Positions 41,946 to 51,592 of a stretch of 64,000 nucleotides of DNA are shown here, piece by piece. The DNA comes from Gemmataceae bacterium (GTDB lineage Bacteria > Planctomycetota > Planctomycetia > Gemmatales > Gemmataceae). Under the pieces are notes generated by a model. That model did not search any database and was not told where the DNA came from. It saw nothing but the letters and a program-made list of their open reading frames with translations. The stretch covers positions 1 through 64,000 of the forward strand of contig JAQGHQ010000063.1 in NCBI GenBank assembly GCA_028288765.1, read 5' to 3'. The translations under genes were made by a program, and so were the position numbers. The stretch's first letter is position 1; the number at the start of each line of letters is the position of its first letter.

Positions 41946-44069
41946 ATGACCAGCCTGCCGCTTGTACCCCCCGAAGCCCTCTCGGTCCGCACGCACTGCC
42001 CGTACTGCGCGTACCAGTGCGGGATGCTAATCGGGGACGGGACGGCCGACGCCCCCGGTACCGTCCAGGGCGACCCGCACTTCCCGGTGAATAACGGGGA
42101 GCTGTGCATCAAGGGGTGGACGTCGACCACCCTGCTCCGCCACCCGGACCGGCTGACTTCCCCGCTCGTCCGGGTACGTGGCGAGCTCCGCCCGGCGACG
42201 TGGGACGCTGCCCTCGACGCGACGGCCGAGGCGATCCGCGCGACGAAAGAGCGGTACGGGCCGGACGCGGTCGGGGTCTTCGGGTCCGGGGCGCTGACCA
42301 ACGAGAAAGCCTACCTGCTCGGGAAATTCGCCCGGGTCGCGGTGGGTACGGCGAACATCGATTACAACGGCCGCTACTGCATGTCGAGCGCCGCCGCGGC
42401 CGGGAACCGGGCGTTCGGGATCGACCGCGGCCTCCCGTTCCCGGTCTCGGACATCGAGAAGGCGGAGGTGGTCCTCCTGGTCGGGTCGAACGCGGCGGAC
42501 ACGCTGCCCCCGATCATGCAGTGGTTCGACCGGCAGCGGCGGGCCGGCGGCCGGCTGGCGGTGATCGACCCGCGGAAGACGGCGACCGCCCGGGCGGCGG
42601 ACCTATTCCTGCCGGTCACCCCCGGGTCGGACCTCGCGCTCGCGAACGGGTTACTCTACCTCGCCGTCGAGGAGAACCTGATCGCCCGGAAGTTCATCGA
42701 ATCGCGGACGACCGGGTTCGACGCCGTCCGCCGGGCCGTCCTGACTTACCACCCCGCCCACGTCGAACGGCTGACCGGGGTCGCCGAGGCGACGATGCGG
42801 AAGCTGGTCCGGTGGCTCGGTTCGGCCCGGTCGGCCATGATCCTGAGCGGCCGCGGCCCGGAGCAGCAGAGCAAGGGCGTGGACACCGCGAACGCGTTCA
42901 TCAACCTCGCCCTCGCGCTCGGGTTGCCGGGCAAACCGGCGAGCGGGTGGGGAACTCTCACCGGCCAGGGGAACGGCCAGGGCGGCCGCGAGCACGGGCA
43001 GAAGGCCGACCAGCTCCCCGGCTATCGGCTCATCGAGGTGGACCCCCACCGCGAGGCCGTGGCGAAGGTCTGGGGGGTCGACCCGGCGTCCCTCCCGCGG
43101 AAGGGGAAGAGTGCGTTCGAGCTGCTGGACGCGCTCGGCCCGGAAGGCGGGATCCGCTCGCTCCTCGTGATGGGATCGAACGTCGCGGTCGCGTCGCCGG
43201 ACCTGACCCGGATCGGATGCCGGCTCGCGGCACTCGACCACCTGACCGTGTGTGACGCCTTCCTGAACGAGACGGCCGCCCACGCCCACGTCATCCTCCC
43301 GGCGTACCAGTGGGCCGAGGAAGAGGGGACGATGACCAACCTGGAGGGCCGGGTGATCCACCGCCGGCGGGTGGCCCGGCCGCCGACCGGGGTACGGGGC
43401 GATATCGACATTCTTCGTGAGCTCGCGGACCGGCTCGGGAGCGGGGACAAGTTCGCGTTTCACTCCGCCCGCGACGTGTTCGAGGAACTCCGCCGGGCGA
43501 CGGCGGGCGGGACCGCGGATTACAGCGGGATCACCTACGAGCGGATCGACCGCGAGGACGGCGTGTGCTGGCCGTGCCCGTCCGAGGACCATCCCGGGAC
43601 CCCACGGCTGTTCGCCGACCGGTTCGCCCACCCGGACGGGAAGGCCCGCTTCTTCGCGGTCGAGCACCGCCCGGCCGGGGACGAACCGGACGCGCACTAC
43701 CCGTTCTACTTCACGACGGGCCGGTACCGGGAGCACTACAACTCGGGGGCCCAGACCCGGCTGGTCGGGGCGCTGACGAAGGCCCGCCCGCACCCACTCC
43801 TCCAGATTCACCCGGCCGCGGCGACCCGACACCGCGTCGGCGGCGGCAGCGTCGTCACCCTGGAGAGCCGCCGCGGCCGGGCCGAGTTCCGCGCGGAGGT
43901 GACGCCGGCGATCCGCCCCGATACGCTGTTCGCCCCGTTCCACTGGGGCGGGAGCGAGGCCGCGAATCAGCTCATCAACCCCGCCCTCGACCCGACCAGC
44001 TTGATGCCGGAGTTCAAGCTGGCCGCGGTCCGGATCGTCGCCGTCGGCACCCCGGTGGAGACCCCCTGA
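41946..44069 (+). CDS. nasA: Assimilatory nitrate reductase catalytic subunit (molybdopterin oxidoreductase)
   Basis: THCPYCAYQCGM ... ELCIKGW Fe-S motif; molybdopterin domains; YFTTGRYREHYNSGAQT. Confidence 0.92.
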   Translation: MTSLPLVPPEALSVRTHCPYCAYQCGMLIGDGTADAPGTVQGDPHFPVNNGELCIKGWTSTTLLRHPDRLTSPLVRVRGELRPATWDAALDATAEAIRATKERYGPDAVGVFGSGALTNEKAYLLGKFARVAVGTANIDYNGRYCMSSAAAAGNRAFGIDRGLPFPVSDIEKAEVVLLVGSNAADTLPPIMQWFDRQRRAGGRLAVIDPRKTATARAADLFLPVTPGSDLALANGLLYLAVEENLIARKFIESRTTGFDAVRRAVLTYHPAHVERLTGVAEATMRKLVRWLGSARSAMILSGRGPEQQSKGVDTANAFINLALALGLPGKPASGWGTLTGQGNGQGGREHGQKADQLPGYRLIEVDPHREAVAKVWGVDPASLPRKGKSAFELLDALGPEGGIRSLLVMGSNVAVASPDLTRIGCRLAALDHLTVCDAFLNETAAHAHVILPAYQWAEEEGTMTNLEGRVIHRRRVARPPTGVRGDIDILRELADRLGSGDKFAFHSARDVFEELRRATAGGTADYSGITYERIDREDGVCWPCPSEDHPGTPRLFADRFAHPDGKARFFAVEHRPAGDEPDAHYPFYFTTGRYREHYNSGAQTRLVGALTKARPHPLLQIHPAAATRHRVGGGSVVTLESRRGRAEFRAEVTPAIRPDTLFAPFHWGGSEAANQLINPALDPTSLMPEFKLAAVRIVAVGTPVETP

Positions 44070-45517
44070 TGACCCGCAAACGACTCGCGATCGTGGGGAA
44101 CGGGATGGCCGCCGGCCGGTTGCTCGACGAGCTGGTCCGCCGGACCGCGACAGCCCTTTTCGACATCGCCGTGTTCGGCGAGGAAGTCCACGGGTCGTAC
44201 AACCGGATCCTCCTCGGGCGGATCATCGGCGGCGCGACGGCGGACGAAATTACTCTGAAGCCGCGGGCGTGGTACGCCGACCGGGGGGTCGTGTTCCACC
44301 CGGGGAAACTGGTCACCCGCCTCGACGCCACCGCCCGAGTCGCCCACACCCGCGACGGGGAACAACACCCGTTCGACGTCGCCGTCTTCGCGACCGGGTC
44401 GAAGCCGATCGTTCCCCCGCTCGACGGGCTCACGACCGGCGACGGAAAGCCGAAAGCCGGGGCGTTCGTTTATCGCACGGTCGAGGACTCCGAACAGATC
44501 CGCCGGGCCGCGCGGCCGGCGGGCAGCGCGGTGGTCCTCGGGGGCGGGCTGCTCGGGCTAGAAGCCGCCAAGGCGCTGTGCGACCTCGGCCTCCACGTCA
44601 CCGTCGTCCAGCGGGCCGACACGCTGATGAACGTGCAGGTCGACGCCCTCGGCGGCCGGTTCCTCCGGGCGGCCGTCGAACGGGCCGGGATCTTCGTCCG
44701 CACCGGCACCGGGGCCGTCGGGGTCCGCGGCGAGGACCGGATCACCGGCGTCGTTCTGACGACGGGCGAGATCCTCCCGGCCGACATGTTCGTACTGGCT
44801 TGCGGAATCCGCCCGCGGGTGGACGCGGCGGAAGCGTCGGGGGTGCCGGTGCGGACCGGGATCGTGGTGAACGACCTCCTGGCGACCTCCGTCCCGGGTG
44901 TATTCGCCGTCGGCGAGTGCGCCGAACACGACGGCAAGGTGTACGGGGTGGTCCCCCCGATCTGGGCCCAGTGCGAGGTGCTTGCCGACATCCTGACCGG
45001 GGCGAACCCGCAGGCCCGGTACCGGGGGTCGAAGCTGTACACGCGGCTCAAGGTGGCCGGGGTCGAGGTGGCGAGCATGGGGGTGGTCGAGCCGACCACC
45101 GACGCGGACGAGGTGATCCAGGTGATCGAGGACCGCCGGGGGATCTACCGCAAGCTGATCGTCCGCGACGGCAAGCTCGCGGGCGCCGTGCTGGTCGGCG
45201 AAACCGACTCCGCCCCCGCCCTCGCCCGGTGGTTCGACCGGGCCGACCCGCTGCCGCCGAACCGGCTCGACGTGTTCTGCTCGCCCGACGTTTTGGCCGC
45301 GGCGGCGGACCCGGAAATCTGCAACTGCCACCACGTGACACACGGCACCCTGGTCGGCGCGATCCGCGACGGCTGCACCACCCTGCCCCAGCTCTCGGCC
45401 GCGACCACGGCCGGGACCGGGTGCGGGTCGTGCCGCGGGGCGATCGCGAAGCTCATCCTCCAACACTCTCCCCGGACGGCCGACGCCGCGGTGACCGGCA
45501 CCGGGCGGTACGGCTGA
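44069..45517 (+). CDS. NAD(P)/FAD oxidoreductase with BFD-like [2Fe-2S] domain (NasB-like electron transfer subunit)
   Basis: RLAIVGNGMAAGRLLDEL, SAVVLGGGLLGLEAAKAL, ICNCHHVTHGTLVGAIRDG...GTGCGSCRG; stop/start overlap TGATG with nasA; resembles the NirB N-terminus. Confidence 0.88.
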   Translation: MTRKRLAIVGNGMAAGRLLDELVRRTATALFDIAVFGEEVHGSYNRILLGRIIGGATADEITLKPRAWYADRGVVFHPGKLVTRLDATARVAHTRDGEQHPFDVAVFATGSKPIVPPLDGLTTGDGKPKAGAFVYRTVEDSEQIRRAARPAGSAVVLGGGLLGLEAAKALCDLGLHVTVVQRADTLMNVQVDALGGRFLRAAVERAGIFVRTGTGAVGVRGEDRITGVVLTTGEILPADMFVLACGIRPRVDAAEASGVPVRTGIVVNDLLATSVPGVFAVGECAEHDGKVYGVVPPIWAQCEVLADILTGANPQARYRGSKLYTRLKVAGVEVASMGVVEPTTDADEVIQVIEDRRGIYRKLIVRDGKLAGAVLVGETDSAPALARWFDRADPLPPNRLDVFCSPDVLAAAADPEICNCHHVTHGTLVGAIRDGCTTLPQLSAATTAGTGCGSCRGAIAKLILQHSPRTADAAVTGTGRYG

Positions 45518-45538
45518 GTCGACCCCACTGGTACCCGG

Positions 45539-45724
45539 ATGATTCACCGCAGAGGACGCCGAGATCGCAGAGGGATAGGGCCAGGACCAAGATCGGAACG
45601 CGACCGAATGGCATCCGGCGCCCGGCGCTTCCGGTCGCGGACCGGGCCTCTCGGTGACCACTCGTTCGTCCGACTTCTGACCCACTTTTCCTCCGCGGTC
45701 TCCGCGGTCTCCGCGGTGAATCAT
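45539..45724. repeat. Intergenic inverted repeat (CCGCAGAG/CTCCGCGG type)
   Basis: Left arm ATGATTCACCGCAGAGGACGCCGAG (45539-45563); right arm CTCCGCGGT x3 + GAATCAT (45691-45724); outer 12 bp perfectly complementary. Confidence 0.8.
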
Positions 45725-45754
45725 CGGGCCTGGTCACTATCAGAAAGGCACCCG

Positions 45755-47137
45755 ATGGCGCCGATGCCCCCTCACGACCCGCTCGAGTTCGAACCAGCCG
45801 GCCCGCGGCTGTGGGTGATGTGGCTGTCCGCGTGGGCGTTCACCGCCCTGTTCGCCGTCTGGCTGATGCTCGGCGTCCTCGGCCTGGAGATCAAGAAGGA
45901 CACCGCCCTGATGCTCGGCCCCGACGCCGCGACGGCGATGTCGCCGGCGCAGGTCAAGACCGCGGTCGAATCCCGGTTCGAGTGGCTCCTCGCGGTCGCC
46001 ATCCTCGCCGGCTCACTCCCCCGGCTGACCTTCGGGATCTGGGCCGACAAGTACGGCGGGCGGAAGGTGATGATCCTTCTGCTCGTGGCCTGTGCGGTCC
46101 CGACGTACGCGGTCAGCCACGTCGCCACTTACTGGGAGCTGCTCGGCTGTGCCGCCCTGTACGGGTTCGCGGGCAACGCCTTCACCATCGGCGTCTCGTG
46201 GAACTCGGCCTGGTTCCCGGACCGGTTGAAAGGGACGGCGATCGGGGTATTCGGGGCCGGCAACGTCGGGGCGTCCGGGACGAAATTGCTGGTCGTACTC
46301 GTGCCGACCGTACTCACGCTGGTCCCGGCGGCCGGGTACTACGGCGGCCTGGTGCCGGGCGGGTGGAGGTTCGTCCCGGTCGCGTACTCCGTCATGCTCC
46401 TCGCCACGGCCGCGGCGATTTACCTCGTCTGCCCGAAGGCGGATCGTACCCCCGGCCGGGGCCGGTCGCTGGGCGACATGATGGCGCCCCTCAGATACCT
46501 CCGCGTTTGGCGGTTCAGTCTGTACTACGTAGTCGTGTTCGGGGCGTACGTCGCCCTGTCGGCCTGGCTCCCGAACTATTACCGGAACACGTTCGGCGTG
46601 GACCTCCGGACGGCCGCCCTGCTCACCGCCCTGTACATCTTCCCGGCGAGCCTGCTCCGCCCCCTCGGGGGCTACCTGGCCGACCGGTTCGGCCCGCGGG
46701 TGGTGACGTACGGTGTGTTCGTCGTGATGACCCTCGCCCTCGTCCCCCTCTGCCTGCCGTCGCGCGTGCTGCACCTCGGCGTCGAGTGGTTCACGGTGCT
46801 GATGGTGGTGGTCGGGGCGGGGATGGGGATCGGGAAGGCGTCGGTGTTCAAATACGTGCCGAACTATTACCCGAAGGACGTGGGGGCGGTCGGCGGGCTG
46901 GTCGGCGCGCTCGGCGCGCTCGGCGGGTTCTTCCTCCCGCCGGTGTTCGGGGCGATCGGGCGGTGGACGGGAAGCCCGCAGTCGGCGTTCGTCGCCTTGC
47001 TCGTCCTCACCGTCGGCTCACTCGGCTGGTTGCACCTGGTCGTCCTGCGGATCAAACGGGCCGAGCGCGCGCCGGAGCTGGAAACATTCTCCCCGGGAAC
47101 GGCGGCCGTACCGGAGCCGATACCGGTCCGGTCGTAA
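45755..47137 (+). CDS. NarK/NasA-type MFS nitrate/nitrite transporter
   Basis: 12-TM MFS; FGIWADKYGGRKVM, GFAGNAFTIGVSWNSAWFPDRLKGTAIGVFGAGNVGASG nitrate signature. Confidence 0.92.
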   Translation: MAPMPPHDPLEFEPAGPRLWVMWLSAWAFTALFAVWLMLGVLGLEIKKDTALMLGPDAATAMSPAQVKTAVESRFEWLLAVAILAGSLPRLTFGIWADKYGGRKVMILLLVACAVPTYAVSHVATYWELLGCAALYGFAGNAFTIGVSWNSAWFPDRLKGTAIGVFGAGNVGASGTKLLVVLVPTVLTLVPAAGYYGGLVPGGWRFVPVAYSVMLLATAAAIYLVCPKADRTPGRGRSLGDMMAPLRYLRVWRFSLYYVVVFGAYVALSAWLPNYYRNTFGVDLRTAALLTALYIFPASLLRPLGGYLADRFGPRVVTYGVFVVMTLALVPLCLPSRVLHLGVEWFTVLMVVVGAGMGIGKASVFKYVPNYYPKDVGAVGGLVGALGALGGFFLPPVFGAIGRWTGSPQSAFVALLVLTVGSLGWLHLVVLRIKRAERAPELETFSPGTAAVPEPIPVRS

Positions 47138-47175
47138 GACGCCCCCGGGCGGGCCGTCACGAACGGCGGCCCGTC

Positions 47176-48378
47176 TCATTCCGCCCGCAGCTCCCCTACT
47201 ACCAGCGTCACATCGTCCGTGGGAGGGTGGGGGCCGCGGAAGTCCCGCTGGCACGCCAGGACGCCTTCGGCCAGCCGGGCCGCGGGTTCGCGCCCATGGG
47301 TCGACAGGCAGTCGCAAAGCCGGTCGGTCCCGAACGCCTCACCGATCTCGTTCCGGGCTTCGACCAGTCCGTCCGTGTAGAAGCACAGCCGGTCGCCGGG
47401 TTCGAGCTCGACCTCGCGCTCGCGGTACACCTCACCGGGCATGATGCCGAGCAGGAACCCCTGGGCGGGGAGCGGTTGAACCGTCCCGGTCCGGGGCGAA
47501 TACCTCAGCGGGTACGGGTGCCCGGCGTTGGCGTACGTCAGCCGCCGGGACCGCCGGTCCAACACCCCGTAGAACGCCGTCACGAACCGCTCGTCCGCCA
47601 GCCCCTGGAGCCGGCGGTTCATTTCGGCCAGCACTTCCCCGGGTCGGACCGTCCGGCCGGCGACCTCCGCGAACGCGATCCGCGACATGATCGCCACCAT
47701 CCCCGCCGCGATACTGTGCCCGCTCGCGTCGGCGATCAAAATGCCGAGGTGGTCGGGGCCCGGCTGGACGATGTCGTAATAGTCCCCGCCGAGGTGGTTG
47801 AGCGGGGCGTAATGAACGCCCCACCGGAGATCCAGACTCTCCGGCGGCGTGCGGGGGAGAAGGAGCTGGGTTTGCAACCGCCCGGCGGCCCGCAGGTTGT
47901 GCATCAGCTCCGCGTCCCGGGCCAACAGCTCGTCGTGCGATTGTTGGAGCTCCCTGGTCCGACGTTCGACCACCCGATTCAGGTACTCGGCCCGGCGGGT
48001 GACGAGCAGCCGGGAAGAGATCACCCCCACCACCTGCCCGGCCTCGACGACCGGTAGGTGCCGTATCTTCAGCCGGTCCATCATCGCGATCGCGTCGAAC
48101 CAGTCCGCCTCGGGCCCGATCGTGTGGGGGGCGGCGGTCATCCAGGTCGATACCGGAAGGGACTGCCACCCGGGCGGCGCGACCCCGACCCGCCGGAGCA
48201 GGTCCCGCTCGGTGAAAATCCCGGCCGCCGAGCGGTCCCCGCGGACCACGATCACCCCGCCGATCCGGTGGAGGTTCATGAGCCCGACGACCACGTCGAG
48301 CGGGCAGCCGGGGTCGACCGTGACCGGGTCGGGCTGCATCACGTCGCGGGCGGTTACGACCGGGTACGTCGGAGACAT
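47176..48378 (-). CDS. CBS-domain pair fused to a SpoIIE/PP2C phosphatase
   Basis: Two CBS motifs (MQPDPVTVDPGCPLDVVVGLM; RLKIRHLPVVEAGQVVGVIS), coiled coil, GGDYYDIVQ ... IADASGHSIAAGMVAIMSR. Confidence 0.9.
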   Translation of the reverse strand: MSPTYPVVTARDVMQPDPVTVDPGCPLDVVVGLMNLHRIGGVIVVRGDRSAAGIFTERDLLRRVGVAPPGWQSLPVSTWMTAAPHTIGPEADWFDAIAMMDRLKIRHLPVVEAGQVVGVISSRLLVTRRAEYLNRVVERRTRELQQSHDELLARDAELMHNLRAAGRLQTQLLLPRTPPESLDLRWGVHYAPLNHLGGDYYDIVQPGPDHLGILIADASGHSIAAGMVAIMSRIAFAEVAGRTVRPGEVLAEMNRRLQGLADERFVTAFYGVLDRRSRRLTYANAGHPYPLRYSPRTGTVQPLPAQGFLLGIMPGEVYREREVELEPGDRLCFYTDGLVEARNEIGEAFGTDRLCDCLSTHGREPAARLAEGVLACQRDFRGPHPPTDDVTLVVGELRAE

Positions 48379-48552
48379 CAGCTCGGTGGCCGGCCCGCGG
48401 CCGGACGTGTGGATCGGGTTGGTCCCGAGGGATGGTATAGAGAACCGAAGAAGGGGCCGCGTGATTTCGGTGAAGATCGGCAACCGCCTTGACCGGCGCG
48501 GCCGATCCTGAAGAACAATAGATAGGGTCGACAGTCCCACGGAGAACCCGAC

Positions 48553-48966
48553 ATGCTTCCACCGGTCCGGCAGACGGCGGTCATTCCGGTACACGACGGA
48601 CGGGTCTGGATGGTGACGTCGCGGAGCGGGCGGCGGTGGGTGTTCCCGAAGGGCCAGATCGATCCGGGGCACACCCCGGGCGAGGCGGCGCTGGTCGAAG
48701 GGTGGGAGGAGGCGGGGCTGGTCGGGGTGCTCGACCCGGAACCGGTCGGGAGCTACGTGTACGAGAAACTCGCCCGCGAGCACCACGTCCTCGTCTACCG
48801 GATGACGGTCACCGAGGCCCGCGACGATTGGCCGGAACGGTCCTTCCGCCAGCGGGCGTGGGTGACGGCCGACGAGGCCATCGACCGGGTCGAGGAGCCG
48901 GGGCTGCGGGACATCCTCCGCCGGGTCTTTCGCGTGAATCACCCGGACCACATCGCGGTGGGATGA
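48553..48966 (+). CDS. NUDIX hydrolase
   Basis: FPKGQIDPGHTPGEAALVEGWEEAGLVG resembles the Nudix box GX5EX7REUXEEXGU. Confidence 0.88.
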   Translation: MLPPVRQTAVIPVHDGRVWMVTSRSGRRWVFPKGQIDPGHTPGEAALVEGWEEAGLVGVLDPEPVGSYVYEKLAREHHVLVYRMTVTEARDDWPERSFRQRAWVTADEAIDRVEEPGLRDILRRVFRVNHPDHIAVG

Positions 48967-48985
48967 CCCGGGCCGCGGCCCGCCC

Positions 48986-49915
48986 TCACCCGCGATTGAT
49001 CAGGGGTAGAATCACCCGGTCCACGTCGTCCTCGGTTTCGACCGGCGGGACGTTGCCGTACAGTTCCCACGACTCGACCAGCTCCGCCGACTGACCGGGC
49101 CGGAGGGTGACCAGTTCGCCGACCGTCTCCATCTCCAGCATTTCCTGATACGAGAACGTCTGATACCGGGTGCCGCGGTCCGGGTAGACGGCCCCTTCCC
49201 GGTAGTCGAACCGCTTCACGAACAGCACCCCGGAGTTCAGGTAGCCGACCCACCCCATCCGGTGGGCGAGGCCGATCTTTGTCGGCCCCTTGTTCACGTC
49301 CTGGCGGAGGAAGATGTAGCGCCGGCCGAAGGTCCACCGGCGGTCGGCGAAGTCGAAATACGGCCAGAGGACGAGCTCCTGGTTCGGGCCGAAGTCGGCG
49401 GGCGACTTCGCGTTCTTCGGGTGACCGGGGTGCGGGGCCTTCGGCGGGAGCGGAATGATCTCGACCCCGCCCGGGGCCATCACGGTCGGGCCCCACGGGG
49501 CGAGCTCGGTCGGTCCGGTTCCCGTGTTCGTCACCGTCAGGGTCACGTCGACCCGGGTCCCCTTCCCCGCGAGCCGGAGCTCCATCGTCTTCTGAACGCC
49601 GTACTCTTCTTCGGGCGGTGCGACAATCCGCGCGGCCTCAGCCCCGATCGCCTCGTACGTCACGGGGCGGTTGTCCGGGAAGTACGTCCGGGTGAGGTCT
49701 TCCGGCGCGAGCCAGAACCGGTGACCGCCGCGGAGCTGCCACTCCGGTTCGCCGGTCCCGCCCATGTGATCGGCGTAGTTCTTCAGCACGTTGAACCCGC
49801 CCGGCAACCGGTAGGTGATCACCCGGGGGCCGACGTCGAGCGTGACGATCAGCTCGACGTCCCCGTTGCCGAGGCGAAGGTTGTTTTTCCACCCACGATA
49901 CTCGACGACATCCAC
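48986..49915 (-). CDS. DUF4380-like / mutarotase-like protein
   Basis: MDVVEYRGWKNNLRLGNGDVELIVTLDVGPRVITYRLPGGFNVLK. Confidence 0.65.
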   Translation of the reverse strand: MDVVEYRGWKNNLRLGNGDVELIVTLDVGPRVITYRLPGGFNVLKNYADHMGGTGEPEWQLRGGHRFWLAPEDLTRTYFPDNRPVTYEAIGAEAARIVAPPEEEYGVQKTMELRLAGKGTRVDVTLTVTNTGTGPTELAPWGPTVMAPGGVEIIPLPPKAPHPGHPKNAKSPADFGPNQELVLWPYFDFADRRWTFGRRYIFLRQDVNKGPTKIGLAHRMGWVGYLNSGVLFVKRFDYREGAVYPDRGTRYQTFSYQEMLEMETVGELVTLRPGQSAELVESWELYGNVPPVETEDDVDRVILPLINRG

Positions 49916-49941
49916 GTTCCACCCCTCCGGACGGTTCGATC

Positions 49942-50262
49942 TCAGAAATCGGCCTGACCCGCGGAGCTGGTCCCACCGGCGGCCGTCGGCGGCGGCACCC
50001 CGGGGGTGGGATCTGGGACGTGGTCCTGGGGCAGGTCCTTACTCCCGATGATGGTGAGGTTCAGCCCGACCTGAACAGTGACGACCTGGCCGGCGACCTC
50101 GACCTGGAGTTTGTCGTTGATGTTCCACCCGAGCGACCCGGTGGAAAACTCCTTCGCCGCCGCAGTCAACTCTTTCCCGTTGATGACGACGGCGATCGGC
50201 TTGGCGGCGGTCCGGAACTGCGCGCGGGTGATCGCGAGGGACGATTTGGAGGACTTGGCCAT
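49942..50262 (-). CDS. Small hypothetical protein
   Basis: 106 aa MAKSSKSSLAITRAQFRTAAKPIAVVINGKELTAAAKEF..., Pro/Gly-rich tail. Confidence 0.65.
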   Translation of the reverse strand: MAKSSKSSLAITRAQFRTAAKPIAVVINGKELTAAAKEFSTGSLGWNINDKLQVEVAGQVVTVQVGLNLTIIGSKDLPQDHVPDPTPGVPPPTAAGGTSSAGQADF

Positions 50263-50306
50263 CCGACCGATCCTTTCGTTTGCGGGTGGAGGGTGTGGAG
50301 AAACGA

Positions 50307-50342
50307 GCGGGCGGCCGGCATCTTATCATGCCGGCCGCCCGC
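50307..50342 (-). terminator. Hairpin downstream of the 50363-51592 gene
   Basis: GCGGGCGGCCGGCAT-CTTATC-ATGCCGGCCGCCCGC, 15-bp perfect stem. Confidence 0.7.
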
Positions 50343-50362
50343 GGGTAGTCCCGAGGACTGGG

Positions 50363-51592
50363 TTACTTGTCCGTAGTCGCACGGAGGAAGGCCCGGCGGC
50401 TCGCGAAAGCCCCGACCGCAATCAGGCCCAGCACAAGGCCCGCGGGCGCCGGGACCGGGGTGGTGTCGGTCGGAGGACCGTTCACCGGCGGCCGGGGGAT
50501 CGTCGGCGGCGAGTTCGGCGGCGTGTTGGTCGTGGTCGTCGGGGGAGTGGTTGTGGTACTCGGGGGGGTGCTTGTTGGGGTGGTCGTGGTGGTCGTCCCG
50601 GGAGCAGAACCTCCCCCCCCGCCGGCACCGACCCCGGCCAGGGGCGCTCCACCGAAGCCGCCCAAGCCACCAAAACCGCCACCGCCACCACCGATTCCGC
50701 CAATCCCACCGCCACCGACCCCTCCGAGCAGCGGCGCGGCCGCCCCGGGGGCACTCGCCCCACCCCGGACGTACCGGAGAGCAAACTGGGACTGCGGGAC
50801 CACGTTCGCGGCGAGCGGGCTGGCGAGACCCGTCATCCGGACGAGCTCACGTCCGGCGAGATCCGGGTTTTCGTAGAAGACGTTGTCGTTGCCGGTCAGT
50901 GATTTCAGGTAGTCCCGGGCGAGGGCGACCGAGGCCGGATCGTCCTGCTGTTCGGCCGCCTGGAAGGAACCAGCGGACAGGTTCAGCGGGGCGGGTTGGC
51001 CTTCGGGCCAGGAGGCCTCGTGAATGATCTCCCAGAGGGCGATCTGGAACGCCTTCGCGGCCTTGGCATCGCTGAGGGACGGGATGTAGTACATCCCGAA
51101 CAGTTCACGGACGTAAGCCGCCCGGCGGAACGCCTCGGCCTTGCCCGCGTCGGTGTTCGGCAGGCCGTACGCTTCCGGGATGGCCGGCGACTGGATCTCG
51201 AACCGATACGTGTTGCCGGCGGCGACGCGGACAGGAGCTTCGGCGCAGTAGGTCCGGAACGTCCGGTCCATCCCGGCGGTCCCGAACTCGCTGGGCGGGA
51301 CTTCCCAGTTGAGCATGCCGACGGCCGGCGAGTCGATGTCGTTGCCGACGATCGCCCGCCCGACCCGTTCGAGCCACTTGTTCCGGTCGGTGTACTTGTA
51401 CCTGAAGGTGTTCTTCGCGGCGGCGCCTTGTAGGTCGGTGGGCGGGAGGTTGAGACCGGTGTAGGTCGCGGTCACCTCCGACCGGCGCTCCTGACTGGCG
51501 GCAGGTGTGACGACGATGAACCCCAGGATCAGGACGGCGAGGAGCCGGCCGGCCGGGGTAGATCCGCGGGTCAAGCGAGTGAGGTGGATCAT
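50363..51592 (-). CDS. Secreted PEP-CTERM-like surface protein with Gly-rich and Thr/Pro stalk
   Basis: Signal peptide; FRTYCAEAPV ... AFQIALWEIIHEA; GGVGGGGIGGIGGGGGGFGGLGG; TTTTTTPTSTPPSTTTTPPTTTT; C-terminal PVPAPAGLVLGLIAVGAFASRR. Confidence 0.75.
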   Translation of the reverse strand: MIHLTRLTRGSTPAGRLLAVLILGFIVVTPAASQERRSEVTATYTGLNLPPTDLQGAAAKNTFRYKYTDRNKWLERVGRAIVGNDIDSPAVGMLNWEVPPSEFGTAGMDRTFRTYCAEAPVRVAAGNTYRFEIQSPAIPEAYGLPNTDAGKAEAFRRAAYVRELFGMYYIPSLSDAKAAKAFQIALWEIIHEASWPEGQPAPLNLSAGSFQAAEQQDDPASVALARDYLKSLTGNDNVFYENPDLAGRELVRMTGLASPLAANVVPQSQFALRYVRGGASAPGAAAPLLGGVGGGGIGGIGGGGGGFGGLGGFGGAPLAGVGAGGGGGSAPGTTTTTTPTSTPPSTTTTPPTTTTNTPPNSPPTIPRPPVNGPPTDTTPVPAPAGLVLGLIAVGAFASRRAFLRATTDK

